This document shows, one piece after another, positions 32,501-42,119 of a stretch of DNA of 64,000 nt (its first letter is position 1; the number at the start of each line of letters is the position of its first letter). The position numbers and the translations under genes were made by a program. Location: the NCBI GenBank assembly GCA_009912175.1, contig WNDQ01000001.1:1-64000 (forward strand). The letters are read 5' to 3'. The notes beneath the pieces were generated by a model. That model saw only the letters and a program-made list of their open reading frames with translations. It made no database searches and was not told the origin of the DNA. This stretch comes from Paracidovorax wautersii. Its GTDB lineage: Bacteria; Pseudomonadota; Gammaproteobacteria; Burkholderiales; Burkholderiaceae_C.

Positions 32501-33706
32501 ATGAAATCCGGACTGAGCTTCCTCATCGCGGCCCGGCGCTGCGAAATCGACGAACTGGAACAGCTGGCCAGCACCAGCGAGCTGGCCCACGTGCTGGGCC
32601 AGGTGATCCACGAACTGCAGCGCGAGCGCGGCGCCTCCAACCTGTTCCTGGCCTCGGGCGGCCAGCGTTTTGCCGACCAGCGCCGCCAGCAGATGACCGC
32701 CAGCGACCACGCCGCGGGCCTGGTGCGCGCGGCCTTCGACCAGCTCGAACCCCAGGCCGGCTACCCCGGCAGCCGCGCGCGGCTGTTCAGCCGCATCGCC
32801 TACGCGCTGCACGGCCTGGACGCGCTGGGCGGCCTGCGCCGGCGCGTGGAGGGGCTGGCGCTGCCGCCGGCCGAGGCCATCGCCGCCTACGTCAAGCTCA
32901 TCGCCAGCCTGCTGGCCGTGGTGTTCGAGGCCGCCGACAGCGCCACCGACCCCGAGGTCTCGCGCCGGCTGGTGGCGTACTTCAACTTCATGCAGGGCAA
33001 GGAGATCGCCGGGCAGGAGCGCGCCGCGGGCGCCGCCATCTTTGCCTCGGGCCAGGCCAGCCAGAACCTGGCCGAGCTCGAACGCCTGCGCCGCATCGCC
33101 TGCACCGCCTCGGCCACGGCCGGCCGCATCGACGCCGAACAGAGCATGGCCTGGTTCGAATGCTGCACGCGCCGCATCGACGCCATGAAACAGGTCGAGG
33201 ACTTCCTGGCCCAGCACGTGCAGCAGCTCTGCCGCGAAAAGATCGCCCAGGCGCGCCAGGACCTGCTGGCGCACGAGCGCGTGCTGCAGTCCATCGCGCA
33301 GCAGGAAGACGTTCCCGCCGCCAGCCAGCCGCAGGACCCGGCCCTGCCGCTGGCGGCCTTCTTCGAGGGCGAACTGGCGCGGCGCGACCCGGGCCAGCCG
33401 CCCGCCTCACGGCTCGGCCCGCAAGGCTGGGGGCCGCAGATGGAGCGCGCCATTCTGGAGATGATGCAGGAGCAGTCCCAGCGGCTGCAGAGCATGAGCG
33501 ACGAGCTCGGCACCGTGCGCGCCGCGCTGCACGAGCGCAAGGTGGTCGAGCGTGCCAAGGGCCTACTCATGGCGCACCGCCAGCTGACCGAGGAAGCGGC
33601 CTACCGCATGCTGCGCCAGACCGCCATGGAGCAGAACCGCCGCCTCATCGAGGTGGCCGAATCCGTGCTCGCGCTGGAAAACTATCTGGCCACCGGCAAG
33701 GGCTGA
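32501..33706 (+). CDS. nasR: Nitrate regulatory protein NasR (NIT sensor plus ANTAR RNA-binding domain)
   Basis: A 401-residue cytoplasmic regulator. The N-terminal two-thirds is a NIT-type nitrate/nitrite sensing helical domain, with the telltale VIHELQRERGASNLFLASGG near residues 35-55. The C-terminal 60 residues (about 338-398) form an ANTAR domain with RKVVERAKGLLMAHRQLTEE and AAYRMLRQTAMEQNRRL. In Klebsiella, NasR binds nitrate and then a leader RNA with two hexaloop hairpins, preventing termination ahead of the nas genes. Matching leaders occur here upstream of nrtA and nirB. Its last 25 bases overlap the convergent GGDEF-EAL gene. Confidence 0.93.
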   Translation: MKSGLSFLIAARRCEIDELEQLASTSELAHVLGQVIHELQRERGASNLFLASGGQRFADQRRQQMTASDHAAGLVRAAFDQLEPQAGYPGSRARLFSRIAYALHGLDALGGLRRRVEGLALPPAEAIAAYVKLIASLLAVVFEAADSATDPEVSRRLVAYFNFMQGKEIAGQERAAGAAIFASGQASQNLAELERLRRIACTASATAGRIDAEQSMAWFECCTRRIDAMKQVEDFLAQHVQQLCREKIAQARQDLLAHERVLQSIAQQEDVPAASQPQDPALPLAAFFEGELARRDPGQPPASRLGPQGWGPQMERAILEMMQEQSQRLQSMSDELGTVRAALHERKVVERAKGLLMAHRQLTEEAAYRMLRQTAMEQNRRLIEVAESVLALENYLATGKG

Positions 33707-35802
33707 AGCGGCATCGTGTCGGCGGGCGGGCCGTCCGGCACCGGGTTGGCCGCCGCGACCTGCTGCGCCTGCATGGGCCGGCCCAGCAGATAGCCCTGCA
33801 AGGAATCGCAGCCCACGCGGGTCAGGAAGTCCTGCTGCTCGGGGGTTTCCACGCCTTCGGCCACGATCTTGAGGTTGAGCGTGTGCCCCAGCGCCACGAT
33901 GGCCGAGACGATGGCCGCGTCCTCGGTGTCGCGCGCCAGTTCACGCACGAAGCCGCGGTCGATCTTGAGCTCGCTGGCCGGCAGGCGCTTGAGGTAGAGC
34001 AGGCTGGAATAGCCCGTGCCGAAGTCGTCGATCGAGATGCGCACACCCATGTCGTGCAACTGCTGCAGGATGGCCAGGCTGGCGTTGACGTCGCGCATGG
34101 CCGTCGATTCGGTGATCTCCAGCGTCAGGCTGGACGGCGGCAGCGCATGGCGCTCCAGCGCGCCACGCACGATGTCGACCAGACCCGGATGGGCGAACTG
34201 CAGCGCCGACAGGTTGACCGCCATGGTCCAGCCGGCGTGGCCTGCGCGGCGCCACTCGGCGATCTGGCCGCAGGCCTCGTTGAGCACCCATTCGCCGATC
34301 GCCACGATGAAGCCGGTCTTCTCGGCCAGCGGGATGAACTGGTCGGGGCCGACCAGGCCGCGCACCGGATGCTGCCAGCGCAGCAGCGCCTCGAAGCCGG
34401 TGACCGGGCCGGCGGGCGCCACCAGCTTGGGCTGGTAATGCAGCTCCAGCTCGCCGCGCTCGATGGCCAGGCGCAAGTCCTGCAGCAGCAGCACCTGGTC
34501 CTGCACGTGAGCGTTCATCGAGGCCTCGAAGAAGCAGTAGGCGTTGCGGCCCTGCCCCTTGGCGTGGTACATGGCGGCATCGGCGTTGGTCAGCAATTCG
34601 TGCTGGGAGTCGCCGTTGCCTGGGTAGATGGCGATGCCGATGCTGGTCGACAGGTTGAAGGCGTGGCCCGCCACGGCGTAGGGCCGGCGGATCAGGGCCA
34701 TCAGTTCGTCGGCGACGGCGGCGGCGTCGGCCGGCTCGTCGATCACGGTCAGCATCACGAACTCGTCGCCGCCCACGCGGGCCAGCGTGTCCCTGGCCCG
34801 CACGCCGCCCGACAGACGCGCCGCCACCTCGCGCAGCAGCTCGTCGCCCACCGGATGGCCGTAGGCGTCGTTGACGGCCTTGAAGCCGTCCAGGTCCATG
34901 AACATCAGCGCGAAGCGGCTCTTGTCGCGCCGCGCGGCCTCGATGGCCTGGGTCAGCCGGTCCTCCAGCAGCACGCGGTTGGGCAGCTTGGTGAGGTTGT
35001 CGTGCAAGGCCAGGTAGGTCAACTCCTGGTTGGCATCGGCCAGTGAACGCGCCAGCAGGGCGGTGCGCATTTCCAGCCGCAGATCGAGCACCGAGGTGAT
35101 CAGCGCGATGGCCAGCACCGCCAGAGTCGCCACGATGATGGTCAGCGCCAGCCAGTTGGCGTCGGCGCCGCCCTGGTCGCCGGCCGCGCGGCAGATGCTG
35201 CCGATCGGGAAATCGGCCGCCGCCATGCCGGTGTAGTGCATGCCCACGATCGCCACGCCCATGACCACGGCGGCGGCGCCGCGCATGAGCTGCACGTGGC
35301 TGCCCTGGCGGCGCAGCTTGAAGGCCATCCACAGCGCGGCGCCCGACGCGGCAATGGCCACCGCCACCGACAGCGCGAGCAGCCACGGGTCGTAGACGAT
35401 GCCGGGTGCCATGCGCATGGCCGCCATGCCCATATAGTGCATGCCGGCCACGCCGCTGCCCATGAGCACCGCGCCCGCCGCCAGCCGGCGCACGGGCAGC
35501 GTCTGCTGCGTCACCAGCCACAGCGCAAAGCCCGACGACGCCATCGCCAGCAGCAGCGAGCCCACGGTGATGAAGGGGTCGTAGCCCAGGTCGATCGGCA
35601 GACTGAAGGCCAGCATGCCGATGAAGTGCATCGACCAGATGCCCACGCCCATGGCGCAGGCGCCGCCCGCCAGCCACCAATAGGCCGGGCGGCCGCTGGC
35701 TGTGACGATGCGGCCCGCCAGGTCCAGCGCCGTGTACGAGGCCAGGATGGCCACCCCCAGCGAAAAAAGGACCAGCAAGCTGTTGTAGCTGCCGATGAGC
35801 AT
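33682..35802 (-). CDS. MHYT-GGDEF-EAL c-di-GMP signalling protein
   Basis: A 706-residue inner-membrane protein. Seven hydrophobic helices in the first 250 residues carry the MHYT sensor repeats (WSMHFIGMLAF, GMHYMGMAAM, GMHYTGMAAA), thought to bind copper and sense a diatomic gas. A GGDEF domain follows (about 290-440), with intact RVGGDEF and an RARD inhibitory site 5 residues before it. The EAL domain (about 450-700) has FEALLRWQ and the metal-binding VNLSALQF, ITESTAM and DDFGTGYSS. Both cyclase and phosphodiesterase residues look complete. The start at 35802 (MLIGSYNSLLVLFSLG) is chosen because the sensor begins there; the frame is open 340 bases upstream without family sequence. Confidence 0.92.
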   Translation of the reverse strand: MLIGSYNSLLVLFSLGVAILASYTALDLAGRIVTASGRPAYWWLAGGACAMGVGIWSMHFIGMLAFSLPIDLGYDPFITVGSLLLAMASSGFALWLVTQQTLPVRRLAAGAVLMGSGVAGMHYMGMAAMRMAPGIVYDPWLLALSVAVAIAASGAALWMAFKLRRQGSHVQLMRGAAAVVMGVAIVGMHYTGMAAADFPIGSICRAAGDQGGADANWLALTIIVATLAVLAIALITSVLDLRLEMRTALLARSLADANQELTYLALHDNLTKLPNRVLLEDRLTQAIEAARRDKSRFALMFMDLDGFKAVNDAYGHPVGDELLREVAARLSGGVRARDTLARVGGDEFVMLTVIDEPADAAAVADELMALIRRPYAVAGHAFNLSTSIGIAIYPGNGDSQHELLTNADAAMYHAKGQGRNAYCFFEASMNAHVQDQVLLLQDLRLAIERGELELHYQPKLVAPAGPVTGFEALLRWQHPVRGLVGPDQFIPLAEKTGFIVAIGEWVLNEACGQIAEWRRAGHAGWTMAVNLSALQFAHPGLVDIVRGALERHALPPSSLTLEITESTAMRDVNASLAILQQLHDMGVRISIDDFGTGYSSLLYLKRLPASELKIDRGFVRELARDTEDAAIVSAIVALGHTLNLKIVAEGVETPEQQDFLTRVGCDSLQGYLLGRPMQAQQVAAANPVPDGPPADTMPLQPLPVAR

Positions 35803-36109
35803 GTCGGAACCTCCCTGGACTCGAACCTCGTGCAGGCGAAGTCGGCCTTTTTTTCTGGATCGGTCGAGGCGCGATGCAAGCGCCCCCCGCGCGAGCCGCC
35901 AGCCACGTGGGCCATCGGCGCCGATCAATGATAGGGCCTGCCATGCCGGGTCCGGCCCGCCAATCGCCTCAAAACACACCCATCGGTATGCACCGCGGGC
36001 GTGCCCGCGGCCGGCCCCGGCGCGGTGCTCCCGCACCAGGGCACGGCATGGACGCACCGCGCTGGCCCATGACAGCTGCCCGGACCCGCCGCCGCGGGCA
36101 TTGCGGCCG
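35803..36109. other. Gene-free stretch upstream of the nrtA promoter
   Basis: No convincing gene lies here. The left part would hold the promoter of the minus-strand MHYT gene, which was not identified. The right part holds a candidate NtrC site at 35990-36004 and a second symmetric GGTGC-TCCC-GCACC at about 36024-36037. Confidence 0.6.
35990..36004 (+). promoter_or_regulatory. Candidate NtrC-binding site upstream of nrtA
   Basis: GCACC-N5-CGTGC at 35990-36004 differs by one base from the NtrC core GCACC-N5-GGTGC. It is about 115 bases upstream of the sigma-54 promoter, a usual enhancer distance. Confidence 0.45.
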
Positions 36110-36125
36110 TGGCACACAACTTGCT
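36110..36125 (+). promoter_or_regulatory. Sigma-54 promoter of the nrtABC operon
   Basis: TGGCACACAACTTGCT at 36110-36125 has GG (36111-36112) and GC (36123-36124) separated by exactly 10 bases and matches TGGCAC-N5-TTGC. Transcription would start near 36136, just before the first leader hairpin. The identical arrangement recurs upstream of nirB. Confidence 0.8.
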
Positions 36126-36140
36126 GGAAACCCAGCGTCA

Positions 36141-36284
36141 CCGGCCAATGGCGGCCGGCGCAAGACCTGATTCATCGATGCCGCCCAGGCGCTGGGGGGC
36201 ATCGGTCCTGACACCTTGGACAACGGCGTCCATTGCCCGCTCGGCCTCCGGCCGGGTGGTCGATGGGCGCCGTTTTTGTTTTTG
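36141..36284 (+). promoter_or_regulatory. ANTAR (NasR) antitermination leader of nrtA: two hexaloop hairpins and a terminator
   Basis: Hairpin P1 is CCGGCC (36141-36146), loop AATGGC, GGCCGG (36153-36158). Hairpin P2 is TGGAC (36217-36221), loop AACGGC, GTCCA (36228-36232). Both loops have six bases with A at position 1 and G at position 4, the known ANTAR target. The terminator uses an 11-base stem (36223-36233 with 36263-36273), with an inner GGCC/GGCC helix, and ends in TTTTTGTTTTT. Its 5' arm overlaps the loop and 3' arm of P2, so P2 and the terminator exclude one another. An extra hairpin (36177-36203) lies between P1 and P2. The nrtA ATG is 43 bases downstream. Confidence 0.88.
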
Positions 36285-36326
36285 CGTCCCCCAACCCCAG
36301 ACAGACCCCAGCGAGGAGTGCAAGCC

Positions 36327-37589
36327 ATGACCCGACCCCACCTGCCCGCAACGCCCGCCCAGCCGCAGCGCCGCCAGTTCATCCGGCGCTCGGCCGCCCT
36401 CGGCGGCGCGGCCCTGTTCGCCAGCCTGGGCCATCACGGCGCCTGGGCGGCGGGCTCCGACAAGCCCGAGAAGGAAGAGGTCAAGATCGGCTTCATCCCG
36501 CTGACCGACTGCGCCAGCGTAGTCATGGCCTCGGTGCTGGGCTTCGACCAGAAATACGGCGTCAAGATCGTGCTGTCCAAGGAAGCGAGCTGGGCCAGCG
36601 TGCGCGACAAGCTGGTCAACGGCGAGCTCGACTTCGCCCACGTGCTCTACGGCCTGGTCTACGGCGTGCACCTGGGCATCGGCGGCCCCAAGAAGGACAT
36701 GGCGATCCTGGCCACGCTCAACAACAACGGGCAGGCCATCACGCTGTCGCAAAAGCTCGCGGACAAGGGCGCGGTCGACGCCGCCAGCCTGGCCAAGCTC
36801 ATGAAAAGCGAGCCGCGCGAATACACCTTCGCCCAGACCTTTCCCACGGGCACGCACGCCATGTGGCTGTACTACTGGCTGGCCTCGGCCGGCATCCATC
36901 CCTTCAAGGACGCCAAGACCATCGTCGTGCCGCCGCCGCAGATGGTCGCCAACATGCGCGTGGGCAACATGGACGGCTTCTGCGTCGGCGAACCCTGGGG
37001 CGAGCGCGCCATCCTCGACAAGATCGGCGTGACGGCAACCACCACCCAGGACATCTGGCCCGACCACCCCGAGAAGGTGCTGGGCACCACGGGCGACTTC
37101 GTGCGCGCCAACCCGAACACGGCGCGCGCCGTGACGGCCGCCATCCTCGATGCCGCCAAGTGGATCGACGCCAGCGCGGCCAACCGCACCGAGATGGCCA
37201 AGACGATTGCCGCGCGCTCCTACGTGAACACGGGCGTGGAGGCCATCGAAGGGCGCATCCAGGGCCAGTACGACAACGGCCTGGGCAAGCGCTGGGAAGA
37301 CAAGCACCCGATGCGCTTTTACGGCGGCGGCGCGGCCTCCTTCCCCTACCTCTCCGATGGCATGTGGTTCCTGACCCAGCACAAGCGCTGGGGCCTGCTG
37401 GCCGAGCACCCGGACTACCTGGGCGTGGCGCGCCAGATCAACCGCATCGACATCTACAAGCAGGCAGCCGCGGCCACCGGCACACCGCTGCCCCCCAGCG
37501 AGCTGCGCAGCAGCAAGCTGCTCGACGGCAAGGTCTGGGACGGCAAGGATCCCAAGGCCTATGCCGACTCCTTCGCCCTGAAGGCCTGA
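36327..37589 (+). CDS. nrtA: Nitrate ABC transporter substrate-binding protein (NrtA/TauA-like)
   Basis: A 420-residue binding protein. Its N terminus has a twin-arginine-like signal (RRQFIRRSAALGGAALFAS, about residues 14-32), consistent with Tat export. The mature part begins EEVKIGFIPLTDCASVVMAS and contains EASWASVRDKLVNGELDFAHVL and FCVGEPWGERAI, typical of the CmpA/NrtA family that captures nitrate in the periplasm. The ATG at 36327 follows GCGAGGAGTG by about 7 bases. It is the first gene of an operon whose permease and ATPase genes both look damaged. Confidence 0.92.
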   Translation: MTRPHLPATPAQPQRRQFIRRSAALGGAALFASLGHHGAWAAGSDKPEKEEVKIGFIPLTDCASVVMASVLGFDQKYGVKIVLSKEASWASVRDKLVNGELDFAHVLYGLVYGVHLGIGGPKKDMAILATLNNNGQAITLSQKLADKGAVDAASLAKLMKSEPREYTFAQTFPTGTHAMWLYYWLASAGIHPFKDAKTIVVPPPQMVANMRVGNMDGFCVGEPWGERAILDKIGVTATTTQDIWPDHPEKVLGTTGDFVRANPNTARAVTAAILDAAKWIDASAANRTEMAKTIAARSYVNTGVEAIEGRIQGQYDNGLGKRWEDKHPMRFYGGGAASFPYLSDGMWFLTQHKRWGLLAEHPDYLGVARQINRIDIYKQAAAATGTPLPPSELRSSKLLDGKVWDGKDPKAYADSFALKA

Positions 37590-37635
37590 GCCCACCTCAT
37601 CGACAACACCCTTGCCATCCCCGGAGAACACCCCC

Positions 37636-38316
37636 ATGGTCAGCGCCGTTTTTCATGGGCCGCTGGATTCCCGCGATCCAGCCGCGCCCTCCGCCACCGC
37701 GCCGCATGCGCCCACCGCCGCACCGGCCGCGGCAACGCCCCGTCCGGTTCCGGCCGTGCCGGCCGCCGATGCCACCGCGCCCTCGGCGCTGGCGCTGTGG
37801 CTGCGCGCAGCCGTGCCCGCAATTGCCGCGCCGCTGCTGGGCCTGGCCCTGCTGCTGCGCCCGGTCTCGCCGCTGGCGTGGCTGCCAATCGGGCTGCTGG
37901 TGTTCAAGGCGGCCGACCCGGCCGCGATCTGGACCATCTTCATCTGCTCGATCTGGCCCATGGTCATCAACACCGCCGTGGGCGTGCAGCGTGTGCCGCA
38001 GGACTACATGAACGTCGCGCGTGTGCTCGCCCTGTCCGAATGGAAGATCGCCACGCGCATCCTGCTGCCGGCCGTGCTGCCCTACATGCTCACCGGCGTG
38101 CGGCTGGCGGTCGGCACGGCCTGGCTGGTGATCGTCGCCGCCGAGATGCTGACCGGCGGCGTGGGCATCGGCTTCTGGGTCTGGGACGAGTGGAACAACC
38201 TCAACGTGGCCCACATCATCATCGCCATCTTCGTGATCGGCATCGTCGGCCTGCTGCTGGAGCTGGCGCTGGTCAAGGTCGCCCAGGCCTTCACATTCGA
38301 AGACAGCAAGACCTGA
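37636..38316 (+). CDS. nrtB: Nitrate ABC transporter permease NrtB, apparently with an internal deletion
   Basis: An intact 226-residue frame. After a Pro/Ala-rich N terminus comes a first helix (LWLRAAVPAIAAPLLGLALL), and then at once LRPVSPLAWLPIGLLVFKAAD, which in NrtB proteins normally lies about 90 to 100 residues further on. The rest matches well: SIWPMVINTAVGVQRVPQDY (ATPase-contacting loop), IVAAEMLTGGVGIGFWVWDEWNN and the last helix. Relatives are about 280-310 residues, so roughly two helices with their loops seem to have been removed in frame near 37847-37858, at a CTG-rich spot. The start at 37636 follows GGAG by 9 bases. Transport activity is doubtful. Confidence 0.75.
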   Translation: MVSAVFHGPLDSRDPAAPSATAPHAPTAAPAAATPRPVPAVPAADATAPSALALWLRAAVPAIAAPLLGLALLLRPVSPLAWLPIGLLVFKAADPAAIWTIFICSIWPMVINTAVGVQRVPQDYMNVARVLALSEWKIATRILLPAVLPYMLTGVRLAVGTAWLVIVAAEMLTGGVGIGFWVWDEWNNLNVAHIIIAIFVIGIVGLLLELALVKVAQAFTFEDSKT

Positions 38317-38326
38317 AGGAATCGCC

Positions 38327-39131
<805 letters not shown>

Positions 39132-39159
39132 ACGCCTGCTTTCGCGCCCTTGCCCTCTC

Positions 39160-39189
39160 GCCGCCGGCCCAGCCCGGCGGTTTTTCTTT
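39160..39189 (+). terminator. Rho-independent terminator of nrtABC
   Basis: The stem CCGCCGG/CCGGCGG (39161-39167 and 39174-39180) with loop CCCAGC is followed by TTTTTCTTT. It lies 29 bases after the last nrtC codon and separates the two nitrate operons. Confidence 0.88.
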
Positions 39190-39237
39190 GGCCGCACGCG
39201 CGAACGAGGCTCGGCAACGCCTCGCGATGGCACACCA

Positions 39238-39252
39238 GCACCGGCTTGGGGC
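39238..39252 (+). promoter_or_regulatory. Candidate NtrC-binding site upstream of nirB
   Basis: GCACC-N5-GGGGC at 39238-39252 differs by one base from GCACC-N5-GGTGC and is about 75 bases upstream of the sigma-54 promoter. Confidence 0.45.
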
Positions 39253-39323
39253 AGCCGCGCACCAAAGGACAACGCATCGCCCCCCAATTCCACGGCGCAG
39301 CGGCCTGCCGGGCATGCAGGAGC

Positions 39324-39339
39324 TGGCACTGAATTTGCA
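39324..39339 (+). promoter_or_regulatory. Sigma-54 promoter of the nirBD-nitrate reductase operon
   Basis: TGGCACTGAATTTGCA at 39324-39339 has GG (39325-39326) and GC (39337-39338) 10 bases apart and is a near-perfect TGGCAC-N5-TTGCA. The start site would be near 39350, four bases before hairpin P1. Confidence 0.88.
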
Positions 39340-39353
39340 TGATGCCTTGCCAA

Positions 39354-39452
39354 CAGTGGCGCGGCAAAGGCGTCGCCGCCACTGCCAAGGACAAAGGCGT
39401 CCGCGATTCCTGGCCCCATCGGCCGGGCTGTCGCGGGCGCCTTTTTGTTTTT
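39354..39452 (+). promoter_or_regulatory. ANTAR (NasR) antitermination leader of nirB: two AAAGGC hexaloops and a terminator
   Basis: Hairpin P1 (39354-39384) is a 12-base-pair stem with one bulged C and loop AAAGGC (39366-39371). After a 4-base linker, P2 is GGAC (39389-39392), loop AAAGGC (39393-39398), GTCC (39399-39402). The two loops are identical and have A at 1 and G at 4. The terminator pairs 39393-39406 with 39431-39444 (14 base pairs, one G-T), with an inner GGCC helix, and ends TTTTTGTTTTT. It uses the P2 loop and 3' arm, so the forms exclude one another. nirB starts 58 bases later. Confidence 0.92.
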
Positions 39453-39510
39453 GCAACCTGGCGAGCCCGGCCCCACAACGGCCAGCCCGCACCACCCACG
39501 AGGAAGTCGC

Positions 39511-42093
39511 ATGTCCAACGCGACCCACAAGAATCCTTTGAAGCTGCTGGTCGTCGGCAACGGCATGGTCGGCCATCGTTACCTGGAAGCGCTGGTGGCG
39601 CGCCACCCCGACCTGCCCGCCGCCGGCCTGGACGTGACCGTGCTCGGCGAAGAACCGCGCGCGGCCTACGACCGTGTGCACCTGTCCGAATTCTTCAGTG
39701 GCCGCAGCGCCGACGACCTGTCGCTGGTGCCCGCCGGCTTCTACGACCGCCCGGGCCTGTCGCTGCGCCTGAACGCGCGTGTGCAGACCCTCGAGCGCCG
39801 CAACCGCACGCTGCAGCTGGCCGACGGCGAGGTGCTGGCCTACGACAAGCTGGTGCTGGCCACCGGCTCGGTGCCCTTCGTGCCGGGCGTGCCCGGGCGC
39901 GACCGGCCGCACTGCTTTGTCTACCGCACCATCGAGGACCTGCAGGCCATGCAGGCCTCAGGCGCCAAGTCCAAAACCGGCGTGGTCGTGGGCGGCGGCC
40001 TGCTCGGGCTGGAATGCGCCAAGGCGCTGCGCGACCTGGGCCTGCAAACCCATGTGGTCGAGTTCGCGCCGCGCCTGATGATGGTGCAGGTCGACGAAGG
40101 CGGCGGGCGCGTGCTGCGCAGCAAGATCGAGGCGCTGGGCGTGCACGTGCACACCGGCCGCAACACGGTCGAGATCACCGACGGCGCCACGGCGTGCCAC
40201 CGCATGGTGTTTGCCGACGGCACCTACCTGGAAACCGACATGATCGTGTTTTCGGCCGGCATCCGCGCGCGTGACGAACTGGCCCGCCAGAGCCTGCTGG
40301 CCGTGGGCCCGCGCGGTGGCGTGGCGGTGGACGACCACTGCCGCACCAGCGACCCCGACATCTACGCCATCGGCGAATGCGCAGCCTGGAAGGAGCAGGT
40401 CTTTGGCCTGGTCGCGCCCGGCTACGACATGGCGCGCGTGGCCGTGGGCCACCTGGCCGGCGATGCGGATGCGGCCTTCACGGGCGCCGACCTCAGCACC
40501 AAACTCAAGCTCATGGGCGTGGACGTGGCCAGCATTGGCGACGCGCACGGCAAGACACCGGGCAGCCGCAGCTTCAGCTACACCGACGAGCTCAAGCAGA
40601 TCTACAAGAAGATCGTGGTGGGCGAAGACGGCCGGCACCTGCTGGGCGCCGTGCTGGTGGGCGACGCCAGCGAATACGGCACGCTGCTGCAGATGATGCT
40701 CAACGCCCTCGCCCTGCCCGAGGCGCCCGAGCACCTGATCCTGCCGGCCACCGACGGCGCAGCCAAACCCGGCCTGGGCGTGGACGCGCTGCCCGACGCG
40801 GCCCAGCTGTGCTCGTGCAACAACGTCAGCAAGGGCCAGCTGTGCGCGGCGATTGCCGACGGCGCCCACACCATCGGCGCGCTCAAGAGCTGCACCCAGG
40901 CCGGCACCTCGTGCGGCGGCTGCGTGCCGCTGGTCACGCAGGTGCTCAAGGCCGAGCTCAAGCGCCAGGGCGTGGCCGTCAACAACCACCTGTGCGAACA
41001 CTTTCCGCATTCGCGCCAGGAGCTCTACCACCTGGTGCGCGTGGGCAAGATCCGCTCGTTTGCCGAGCTGCTGGCCAAACACGGCCAGGGCCACGGCTGC
41101 GACATCTGCAAGCCCACGGCCGCCAGCATCCTGGCGAGCTGCTGGAACGACTTCGTGCTCGAACGCGACCACGCGCCGCTGCAGGACAGCAACGACTACT
41201 TCCTGGGCAACATCCAGAAGGACGGCACCTACTCCATCGTGCCGCGCGTGGCCGCCGGCGAGATCACGCCCGACCAGCTCATCACGCTGGGCCAGATCGC
41301 CAAACGCTACGCGCTCTACACCAAGATCACGGGCGGCCAGCGCATCGACATGTTCGGCGCGCAGGTGCACCAGCTGCCGCTGATCTGGCGCGAGCTGGTC
41401 GACGCCGGCTTCGAGTCGGGCCATGCCTATGGCAAGTCGCTGCGCACGGTCAAGAGCTGCGTGGGCTCGACCTGGTGCCGCTATGGCGTGCAGGACTCGG
41501 TCGGCATGGCGCTGCAGCTGGAGAACCGCTACAAGGGCCTGCGCTCGCCGCACAAGATCAAGTTCGGCGTCTCGGGTTGCACACGCGAATGTGCCGAGGC
41601 CCAGGGCAAGGACGTGGGCGTGATCGCCACCGAGCGCGGCTGGAACCTGTACGTGTGCGGCAACGGCGGCATGAAGCCGCGCCACGCCGAGCTGCTGGCC
41701 GGCGACCTCGACGACGCCACGCTGGTGCGCCTGATCGACCGTTTCCTGATGTTCTACGTGCGCACCGCCGACCGCCTGCAGCGCACCAGCACCTGGCGCG
41801 ACAACCTCGAAGGCGGCCTGGACTACCTCAAGGCCGTGGTCGTGGATGACAGCCTGGGGCTGGCCGCCGAGCTGGAAGCCGAGATGGCCCACGTCGTCGG
41901 CACCTATGCCTGCGAGTGGAAAAAAGCGGTGGACGACCCGGCCGTGGTGCGCCGCCTGCGCACCTTCATCAACAGCGACCAGGGCGACGACAACGTCGTC
42001 TTTGTCGAAGAGCGCGGCCAGATCCGCCCTGCCACCGACACCGAAAAACGCGCCCGCTTCAAGGGCATCCCGGTGGTGGCCGAAACCGTCTGA
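39511..42093 (+). CDS. nirB: Nitrite reductase (NAD(P)H) large subunit
   Basis: An 860-residue assimilatory nitrite reductase, reducing nitrite to ammonium in the cytoplasm. The N-terminal FAD/NAD domain (about 1-310) begins [22 protein letters not shown]-type iron-sulfur segments follow, with [12 protein letters not shown] and [13 protein letters not shown] (about 432-475), then another cysteine pair, CDICKP. The sirohaem/4Fe-4S module has [10 protein letters not shown] and [13 protein letters not shown] (about 650-700), giving four cluster cysteines. The start at 39511 ([11 protein letters not shown]) follows GAGGAAG. First gene of the second nitrate operon. Confidence 0.95.
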   Translation: MSNATHKNPLKLLVVGNGMVGHRYLEALVARHPDLPAAGLDVTVLGEEPRAAYDRVHLSEFFSGRSADDLSLVPAGFYDRPGLSLRLNARVQTLERRNRTLQLADGEVLAYDKLVLATGSVPFVPGVPGRDRPHCFVYRTIEDLQAMQASGAKSKTGVVVGGGLLGLECAKALRDLGLQTHVVEFAPRLMMVQVDEGGGRVLRSKIEALGVHVHTGRNTVEITDGATACHRMVFADGTYLETDMIVFSAGIRARDELARQSLLAVGPRGGVAVDDHCRTSDPDIYAIGECAAWKEQVFGLVAPGYDMARVAVGHLAGDADAAFTGADLSTKLKLMGVDVASIGDAHGKTPGSRSFSYTDELKQIYKKIVVGEDGRHLLGAVLVGDASEYGTLLQMMLNALALPEAPEHLILPATDGAAKPGLGVDALPDAAQLCSCNNVSKGQLCAAIADGAHTIGALKSCTQAGTSCGGCVPLVTQVLKAELKRQGVAVNNHLCEHFPHSRQELYHLVRVGKIRSFAELLAKHGQGHGCDICKPTAASILASCWNDFVLERDHAPLQDSNDYFLGNIQKDGTYSIVPRVAAGEITPDQLITLGQIAKRYALYTKITGGQRIDMFGAQVHQLPLIWRELVDAGFESGHAYGKSLRTVKSCVGSTWCRYGVQDSVGMALQLENRYKGLRSPHKIKFGVSGCTRECAEAQGKDVGVIATERGWNLYVCGNGGMKPRHAELLAGDLDDATLVRLIDRFLMFYVRTADRLQRTSTWRDNLEGGLDYLKAVVVDDSLGLAAELEAEMAHVVGTYACEWKKAVDDPAVVRRLRTFINSDQGDDNVVFVEERGQIRPATDTEKRARFKGIPVVAETV

Positions 42094-42119
42094 CCGTCAG
42101 CGCCCCACGGAGAAACACC

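Noticed and set aside
31258-35046. A very long plus-strand open frame (over 1200 codons) across tsaD, nasR and the MHYT gene
   Set aside because: It is antisense or off-frame to recognisable proteins, is His/Gln/Arg-rich low-complexity sequence, and has no domain. GC-rich DNA commonly leaves such shadows.
36177-36203. This hairpin as the first ANTAR hexaloop of the nrtA leader
   Set aside because: Its loop does not give six bases with A1 and G4; the hairpin at 36141-36158 does.
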